Program-made: the position numbers and the translations under genes
Assembly: GCF_031199965.1 (NCBI RefSeq)
Contig: NZ_CP133605.1
Location: 4,814,501-4,878,500, forward strand
Source: Paenibacillus sp. D2_2
GTDB lineage: Bacteria; Bacillota; Bacilli; Paenibacillales; Paenibacillaceae
Length of the DNA stretch: 64,000 nt
Direction: 5' to 3'
Shown: positions 57,311-64,000 of the stretch, one piece after another
Layout: each line of letters opens with the position of its first letter
Numbering within the stretch: position 1 is the first letter of the stretch
The notes under the pieces: model-generated
The model's input: the letters and a program-made list of their open reading frames with translations, nothing else
Databases searched by the model: none
Told to the model about the DNA's origin: nothing

Positions 57311-59532
57311 ATGAGAAGACTCGCCTCTTATTTAAAACCTTTTACAGCAACCTTGATCCTGGCGATCATCTTGCTCTTCGGTCAGGCGATGGCGGACTTG
57401 AATTTACCACACTACATGTCCGACATCGTTAATACTGGCATTCAGCAAAGCGGGATTGAGAATGCTGTACCTGAAGCCATAAGCGAAAACGGATTTACGC
57501 TTATGACCACATTCATGACAGATGCAGACAAAGCGAAGGTTAAAGAGAACTATACGCTTGTTACTGCCGGTGACACCAAATATGTAAAGGACTATCCGCT
57601 TGCCAAAACAGAAAATATTTACGTTCTGAAAGACATAAATAAAGACACCGAACAGGAGCTTAACAGTATCTTTGGGATGGCTGCCGGAACATTTATTCAG
57701 GTATCCAAGGATATGGCTGAGCAATCCGGTCAAGGTGCTGCTCCCGATAAGGCGAGCGAGGTTGGAACTGTAGATTTTCAGCAGCTCTACACCATGCTTC
57801 CAGCATTCCAACAGCTTCCGGCTGATATGATGAATAAAGCTAGAGAGGTTGCGGCTCAAACCGATCCGACGATGCAGCAGGCGACGGGAAGTTCATTCGT
57901 GAAACTGCTGTACAGCGAGCTGGGTATAGACCTTGGCAAAATCCAGAATGCCTACATCATCAAAACCGGTCTAATCATGCTGCTGATTGCACTCGGCGGC
58001 GTTGCGGCTGCCGTGCTCGTCGGGCTATGTGCGGCACGTGTGGCAGCTGGCGCTTCGAAAAATCTGCGCAGAGATATCTTCAGCAAGGTGGAGAGTTTCT
58101 CGAACAAGGAATTCGATAAATTCTCAACATCATCGCTGATCACAAGAACAACCAATGACGTGACCCAGGTACAAATGCTGATCATCATGGGTGTCCGCAT
58201 GGTGTTCTACGCACCGATCCTCGGAATCGGCGGTATCATCATGGTGCTTCGTGAGAATGCTTCTATGACCTGGATTATCGGGATTGCCGTCGCGCTACTG
58301 ATCGTCCTGATCGTAACCGTCTTCTCCATCGCTATGCCGAAGTTCAAAATCATCCAGAAGCTGATTGACAAGCTGAATCTCGTATCCAGAGAAAATCTCA
58401 GTGGTTTGATGGTAGTCAGAGCATTCGGTACGCAAAAATTTGAGGAAAACCGCTTTGATAAAGCGAATCAAGATTTGACCAAGACCAATCTATTCGTCAA
58501 CCGCGTAATGGTATTTATGTTTCCAGCCATGATGCTGATCATGAACTTCATCACCCTGCTGATCGTATGGGTCGGATCCAAGCAAATCGCCGATTCCTCC
58601 ATGCAGGTCGGTGATATGATGGCTTTCATGCAATACGCTATGCAGATCATCATGTCCTTCTTGATGATCTCGATGATGTTCATCATGGTCCCACGTGCAT
58701 CCGTATCTGCAACACGGATCGCTGAAGTGCTGGAAACCGAGCCTACGATTATCGATCCAAAGCAGGCTAAACCATTTAATGACAGCAAGCATGGGGAAAT
58801 TGAGTTCAAGAATGTTAGCTTCCGTTACGAGAATGCGTCCGAGGATGTGCTGCATAACATCAGCTTTAAGGCGAGACCTGGTGAAACAACTGCCATTATC
58901 GGCTCCACAGGCGCAGGAAAATCGACCATGATCAACCTGATTCCACGATTCTATGACGTTACTTCTGGAGAAATTCTGGTGAACGGCGTCAATGTCAAAG
59001 AAGTTACGCAGTATGACCTACATGATCAAATCGGCTATGTGCCGCAAAAAGGCGTGCTGCTTACAGGTACGATCAGCTCCAATCTTCGCTACGGCAAGAA
59101 GGAAGCCACTGACGAAGAAATTACGCAAGCCGCAGAGATTGCGCAAGCGCTGAATTCATCACCCAGCAAGAGGAAGGCTTCGAGAAGCCGATTGCTGAAG
59201 GCGGAACTAACGTTTCCGGTGGACAGAAACAGCGGTTATCAATTGCTCGCGCGCTTGTGAAGAAGCCACCGATCTATATTTTCGACGATAGCTTCTCCGC
59301 ACTCGACTATAAGACTGATGTCGCTCTAAGACGCGCACTCAAAGCGCAAACCGGCGATAGCACGGTCCTAATTGTAGCGCAGCGCGTCAGCACCATTATG
59401 ACAGCTGAGCAAATCATCGTGCTCAATGATGGTGAGGTCGTTGGAATTGGTACGCACGAAGAACTTCTGAACAACTGTCCAACGTACTATGAAATTGCTG
59501 CATCCCAGCTTTCGAAGGAGGAATTACAATGA
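57311..59532 (+). CDS. Heterodimeric ABC exporter, subunit A with degenerate ATP site and large external loop (single frameshift)
   Basis: About 740 residues when restored. Between TM1 and TM2 there is an extra ~170-residue hydrophilic segment (from QQSGIENAVPEAISENG to SELGIDLGKIQNAYI). The ATPase has Walker A GSTGAGKSTMINLI and, after a missing G near 59155 (restored ALEFITQQEEGFEKPIAEGG), signature VSGGQKQRLSIARAL. Walker B ends FDDS with Asp instead of the catalytic Glu, and the switch His is Gln (VAQRVST), so its own ATP site is degenerate. Start at 57311 (MRRLASYLKPF) follows AAAGGAAG; an ATG at 57266 touching the repeat is the alternative. Overlaps subunit B by four bases. Confidence 0.88.
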
Positions 59533-61402
59533 GCGACAGTGCCTCCAACAAATTCAAAAAGCCTGCTCGCAGGGGTGGGCCTATGGGCGGCCATGGACCC
59601 GGAGCTATGATGGCTGGCGAGAAAGCAAAGGATTTCAAAGGAACATTCAAGAAGCTGCTTAATTATCTAGGCAAATATAAAGTAGCTATTTTCGTTGTTA
59701 TCATTTTTGCGATTGCATCTACCATATTCAATATTCTCGGTCCTAAAATTTTGGGTAATGCGACAACCAAAATCTTTGAAGGCGTCATGAATATGATCTC
59801 GGGCAACGGAGAAGGCATCGACTTTGGCTATATCAGTCGAATTATGATCACCCTTGTTGTTCTTTACATCATCAGTGCGGTGTTCGCTTATTTACAGGGC
59901 TTTGTGATGTCTAGTGTCTCCATGAAGGTGACATACAATCTGCGCCGTGATATTGCTGCCAAGATCAATAAACTCCCGCTCAAATATTTTGATAAAAAGA
60001 GCTATGGGGAAGTCCTGTCGCATATTACGAATGATGTCGATGCCATCAGTCAAAGCTTGAACCAAAGCATGACGCAAATCATCACATCCGTGACAAGTAT
60101 CATCGGTATTCTGATTATGATGTTCTCGATCAGCTGGAAAATGTCGCTTGTTGCGCTGTGCATCATCCCTTTATCCTTTGTGTTCATTATTGCAGTCGTA
60201 AAAAAATCACAGAAGCATTTTGTGAGTCAGCAAGAATATCTTGGCAAGGTTAATGGGCATATCGAGGAAATGTACGGCAGCCACATCGTCATGAAGGCAT
60301 TTAACGGTGAGGAGGAATCTGTCAAGGAATTTGACAAATTCAACGACAAGCTGTACAACTCAGCTTGGAAATCGCAATTCCTATCTGGTCTGATGATGCC
60401 GATCATGAACTTTATTGGGAACATCGGTTATGTCGCTGTCTGTATACTAGGGGGCTACCTGGCTGTCAATGGCAGCATCAAGGTCGGGATATTCAAGCCT
60501 TCATTCAATACATGCGTCAATTCACCCAGCCGATTGCGCAAGTAGCCAACATCTCGAACGTCCTGCAGCAGACCGCTGCCGCAGCCGAGCGTGTCTTCGA
60601 ATTTCTGGCTGAAGAAGAAGAACCTGCCGATACCAAGACGCCGGCTTCCGTACAGGACATCAAAGGCGATGTAAGCTTTGAGGATGTGCATTTTGGTTAC
60701 AATGAAGACAAAACCATCATCAATAATTTCTCGGCTACAATCAAGAATGGTCAAAAGGTCGCGATTGTCGGACCGACTGGCGCCGGAAAAACAACGATCA
60801 TTAAGCTGTTGATGCGGTTCTATGATATTCAGGAAGGTGCTATTCTGATCGATGGTGTGGACATCAGGGACTTTACTCGCCATGATCTACGCTCCTTGTT
60901 CGGCATGGTGCTCCAGGATACTTGGCTGTATAACACCAGCATCAAGGAAAATATCCGCTACGGTAAATTGGATGCTAGCGATGAAGAGGTACTGAAGGCA
61001 GCCAAAGCGGCACAGGTCGATCACTTCATTCGCACCCTACCGGACGGTTATGATATGGTGCTCAATGAAGAAGCAAGCAATGTCTCTCAAGGTCAGAAGC
61101 AGCTGCTGACCATCGCTCGCGCGATACTAGCCGATCCGCGGATCTTGATCCTAGATGAAGCGACTAGCTCCGTCGATACACGGACCGAGACCCTGATTCA
61201 GAAAGCGATGACTAATCTGATGAAAGGGCGCACCAGCTTCGTAATCGCGCATCGCTTGTCTACGATCCGCGATGCCGATATGATCCTTGTTATGAAAGAT
61301 GGCGATATTGTCGAGCAAGGGAATCATGAAGAGCTTCTTGCCAAAGGTGGCTTCTACGAAAGCCTCTACAACAGTCAGTTTGATGATGTTGAAGCAAGCT
61401 AA
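59529..61402 (+). CDS. Heterodimeric ABC exporter, subunit B with intact catalytic residues (single frameshift)
   Basis: About 624 residues when restored. Six-helix membrane domain after a Gly-rich N-terminus (RRGGPMGGHGPGAMMAG). ATPase: Walker A GPTGAGKTTIIKLL, signature in the NVSQGQKQLLTIARA form, Walker B ILILDEATSSVD with catalytic Glu, switch His AHRLST. This complements subunit A as in TM287/288- or BmrCD-like heterodimers. One G is missing near 60492 (restored VGDIQAFIQYMRQFTQPIAQ). Start overlaps the subunit A stop (ATGA) and has AAGGAGGAATTAC. Confidence 0.92.
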
Positions 61403-61428
61403 TTAGGACTCAAACAGAAACAAAAAAT

Positions 61429-61482
61429 TAACAGCGTAGGATGAAGACAAGGATTAACTAGTCTTCATCCTACGCTGTTTTT
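61429..61482 (+). terminator. Intrinsic terminator of the ABC exporter operon
   Basis: Perfect 18-bp stem from ACAGCGTAGG-ATGAAGAC and its complement, followed by TTTTTC. Confidence 0.9.
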
Positions 61483-61495
61483 CTTGCATTCTTAA

Positions 61496-61817
61496 AGAGG
61501 TAGTTCAAAAAGTCCGCTTTTGATAAAAACCAGATCGAGGTCAGTTCAAGGATGAGCGACCGCGATTCAAAGGTAGGTTTTCTAGCGATATAGAATTTCA
61601 TCAGCGTAGCTGATAACGTATAAATTCTAAATCTAACACGAAGTGAATCAAGTAAATTCGGCATCGAATCTTGAATTCAGCTGGTCTTCCGGTGCTCGCG
61701 TACCCACTACGTACGCTCCGCTCCTCAGACCCTAGCTTCATCCAACTGAAGCGTTTTGAAAAAACGCACATCGGAAGCATAAGCTTCGGTGCTGAAAACC
61801 GTTCTTTTTGAACACGA
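61496..61817 (+). repeat. Dispersed repeat, full ~320-bp copy
   Basis: Starts AGAGGTAGTTCAAAAAGTCC and ends AACCGTTCTTTTTGAACACG. It contains the hairpin block GATATAGAATTT (61587-61598) / AAATTCTAAATC (61622-61633, one mismatch) and the blocks GAATCTTGAATTCAGC and CTAGCTTCATCCAAC shared with other copies, plus an extra segment around 61750-61790. Confidence 0.87.
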
Positions 61818-61818
61818 C

Positions 61819-63429
61819 TTATAAAGCTTCTCTCTCTCCTTCTGGAGACTTCTGCCTTAGTTGTTGCGGAGAGACGTCATACACCTTCCTGAACATTTTG
61901 GAGAAGTAGGAGAAATTGTGATAGCCAAGGGTCTTGGCGATATCCGAGATCGGCATCGTTGAAGTCGTGATCAGGTCCTTAGCCAAGGACATACGGGCAT
62001 TCAAAATATAATCCGTGATCGATTCTCCCAGCTCCCGCTTGAATAGCCGCGACAAGTATGCCGGATTCAAATATACATAGCTAGCGAGCTCCTCTCTAGT
62101 AATCGGCTCACTTAAATGCTCGGTAATATAATATTGAATCCGCTGAATGACCGAATGATTCTGATGCAGCTCATTATAAATAATTCTTACGACTTGGAGA
62201 GCCTCAGCTTCCAATTGTGGAAGACTACGTGGCTGTTCATTCAACAGTAGCCCATCCTCACCCTGCAGCAACTCGACCGCATGTAGCCCGTTCTTGTGCA
62301 GAACATAGTGCGTCATCTGCATAAATTCATTGCGGAATCCCTCCAGCTCGGCCAAAGATAAACGATGGAGCTCCATCATCTCTGATATTCGGCAGCGGAT
62401 TTCCTGCTGTAGCTCCTCCAGCTTCCCCTGCTCCAATAGAATCGTCCACGTAGAAATCCGCGGTATCATCGACTTGGTGGAGGGAGTGCTGAGCGAAGCC
62501 AGCGTGTATACCTGATTAGACTTGTTCACATTGTTGTATTCAATCTCTAGAAGCTGTTTACAGATATCCGCAATCTCATACAAGCTGACATTTCTACCGA
62601 TATAACAGGAAATATTGCAATCGAAATATTCAAGGCAGCTCTGAATATATTTCTCGCATCGTGTAAGCAGTCCTGAAGGATCTCCCACCTCATCTCGATC
62701 CCCCATTATAATGACGATATTAACGCCCTGCTTAGTTTGAATCACCTCGCCCTTGCCACCGGGGAGCAGCACCTCGGCAGCGCCTTTGCGAATCGCATAC
62801 TCGATAATCTCCTCATCCCGCGTAGTGAACTCGCGAAGCCAAGATTCCACGCTGACGAGTACGGGCAGGAAGGTGAATTGTTCAAGCCCTGACAACTGGT
62901 GCCTCTCTAAAATGCCTGCGATATTATCCGGAGAGCATACAATCCTGCCCGAGAACAGATCATTCCAGAACTTATCGGTGATCAGGGGCTTCTGTCTACT
63001 CCACATATCATAGTAAGGCTTATAATGCTCACGCAGTCGTACCAATTCCCGTTCTTGCCGAATGGACTCAAGCGCCCGGTTGATCGTATCCTCAAGCACA
63101 TCGAACTGGACCGGCTTCAGCAAATAATCGAACCCATCCAACTGAATCGCCCTCTTCATGAAGCTGAAGGCGGAGTGGGCAGTCAGGAAGATCGTCTCCG
63201 TCTCGGGAGAGATCTCGTTCACCTTCTCAAGTAGCTCGATCCCCGTCCCCTTAGGCATTTCGATATCACAGATCATGACATTGATCGCCGTGCTCTCGAA
63301 CACCTTCAACGCATCCCGCATATTATAGGCCTCATATACTTCAGATACCTGCAGTCTTTCCCAATTCACACCGCTGCGAATACCCATTACCGCATAGATC
63401 TCATCGTCTACAATCAGTGCCTTAAACAT
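61819..63429 (-). CDS. YesN-type response regulator with AraC DNA-binding domain
   Basis: 536 residues from ATG 63429 (MFKALIVDDEIYAVMGI) behind GGGGGAGAAGC; a longer frame to 63546 overlaps the kinase gene. Receiver Asp in VMICDIEMPKGTG and Lys in YLLKPVQF; a middle region typical of YesN proteins; C-terminal AraC motifs (ITREELASYVYLNPAYLSRLFKRELGESITDYI ... ISDIAKTLGYHNFSYFSKMFRKVYDVSPQQLR). Paired with the kinase gene just upstream. Target genes are not in the window. Confidence 0.94.
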   Translation of the reverse strand: MFKALIVDDEIYAVMGIRSGVNWERLQVSEVYEAYNMRDALKVFESTAINVMICDIEMPKGTGIELLEKVNEISPETETIFLTAHSAFSFMKRAIQLDGFDYLLKPVQFDVLEDTINRALESIRQERELVRLREHYKPYYDMWSRQKPLITDKFWNDLFSGRIVCSPDNIAGILERHQLSGLEQFTFLPVLVSVESWLREFTTRDEEIIEYAIRKGAAEVLLPGGKGEVIQTKQGVNIVIIMGDRDEVGDPSGLLTRCEKYIQSCLEYFDCNISCYIGRNVSLYEIADICKQLLEIEYNNVNKSNQVYTLASLSTPSTKSMIPRISTWTILLEQGKLEELQQEIRCRISEMMELHRLSLAELEGFRNEFMQMTHYVLHKNGLHAVELLQGEDGLLLNEQPRSLPQLEAEALQVVRIIYNELHQNHSVIQRIQYYITEHLSEPITREELASYVYLNPAYLSRLFKRELGESITDYILNARMSLAKDLITTSTMPISDIAKTLGYHNFSYFSKMFRKVYDVSPQQLRQKSPEGEREAL

Positions 63430-63448
63430 GCTTCTCCCCCATTCCTCA

Positions 63449-64000
63449 TCAATAAGATGTAAATTGTTCAACTGTTCGAAAAGGAAGTACAATTTGAATT
63501 CGTGCCCCAGCGCCCGAAGCATTATCGAACTCCAATCGGGCATCATCTCCGAATAGATGCTTTATCCGGTACTGAACATTGGAAATACCGAGATGCTCCC
63601 CATTCTGATGTTCCAGATAACTACCGGAACTCAGCTTATGCAGTATCTCCGGTGGGAATCCATTACCATTGTCCATGATAACGATTTGCAGCCTGCCCTG
63701 TTCGATTAAGCCTATAGCGATATCAATATGGAACGGGTGATCCATGAAGTCAAAGCCATGCTTAATGGCATTTTCAATGAAAGGTTGAATCAACAACGGT
63801 GGAATCGCGGCTTCTTCTGCACCGCTATCCATATGAATCTCATAGGTAATGCGTTCGGGAAAGCGGACCTGCTGAATTTTAATATAGCTCTCCATATGCT
63901 CCATTTCTTCTTGAACAGTGACAGCGACCTGGTTCGTTCTCGTCGTGAAGCGGAAGTATTTGACCAGATTCATACACATCAGCTGTATGACGCTGTAATT
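63449..64000 (-). CDS. YesM-type sensor histidine kinase, C-terminal part only
   Basis: The last ~183 residues are inside the window; the gene continues beyond the right edge. Visible are SYIKIQQVRFPERITYEI after the His motif and the HATPase_c domain (IPPLLIQPFIENAIKHGF, VIMDNGNGFP, LGISNVQYRIKHLFG). The stop lies 20 bases before the response regulator start, so the pair is one operon. Confidence 0.92.
   Translation of the reverse strand, partial: NYSVIQLMCMNLVKYFRFTTRTNQVAVTVQEEMEHMESYIKIQQVRFPERITYEIHMDSGAEEAAIPPLLIQPFIENAIKHGFDFMDHPFHIDIAIGLIEQGRLQIVIMDNGNGFPPEILHKLSSGSYLEHQNGEHLGISNVQYRIKHLFGDDARLEFDNASGAGARIQIVLPFRTVEQFTSY

Overview
The window looks like a chromosomal segment of a Paenibacillus-type member of the Firmicutes. 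The evidence is the gene content and signals: a FapR operator at fabH, tandem T-boxes ahead of a threonyl-tRNA synthetase gene, YesM/YesN-type two-component pairs controlling CUT1 sugar ABC transporters, Mn-dependent pyrophosphatase, DUF3886/DUF3889/DUF2500 proteins, strong AGGAGG-like ribosome binding sites and many intrinsic terminators. No phage, plasmid or CRISPR region was seen. One IS3-family element is present.

Layout. 1-3308 (minus): an ABC-2 export operon (ATPase, permease with a large extracytoplasmic domain, second permease cut by the window edge). 3341-9000: peptide deformylase, a DUF3886 protein, a TetR/metallo-hydrolase pair with twin operators, a small conserved protein, an MFS transporter and ppaC. 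9203-18002: OmpR-type two-component pair, hflX with a terminator in its leader, DUF2500 protein, SDR, a UvrD-like helicase and RlmA-type methyltransferase. 18200-27667: two rhodaneses, fabH with a FapR box, a membrane-anchored secreted protein, DsrE-like protein, class V aminotransferase, SAM methyltransferase, ketopantoate-reductase-like gene, and a divergent MarR/MFS pair around a 28-bp palindrome. 27852-29136: IS3-family element. 29419-32116: threonyl-tRNA synthetase without TGS domain and with lost editing residues, behind three T-boxes. 32174-36822: DUF3889 protein, sigma/anti-sigma-like pair, and an ABC half-transporter behind what looks like a leader-peptide attenuator. 36910-42975: alpha-glucoside uptake operon (GH13, two permeases, binding protein, LacI regulator, three operators). 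43136-44885: GH18 chitinase. 45785-55882: galactoside locus (sensor kinase, AraC-type regulator, binding protein, two permeases, Gfo/Idh/MocA oxidoreductase, GH35 beta-galactosidase). 56448-61402: MarR regulator with a heterodimeric ABC exporter. 61819-64000: a second YesN/YesM-type pair, cut by the window end.

Two things run through the whole window. First, about 25 genes or gene joints are broken by single-base indels, nearly all deletions, often in or beside short G/C runs, in otherwise intact and often conserved genes. This points to uncorrected sequencing or assembly errors rather than decay, and coordinates below are given for the restored genes. Second, a dispersed intergenic repeat (33 to 330 bp) with ends resembling GTTCAAAAAG occurs at least six times and in three cases starts exactly at, or one base after, a stop codon. 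It also lies inside the MarR-ABC exporter gene cluster.
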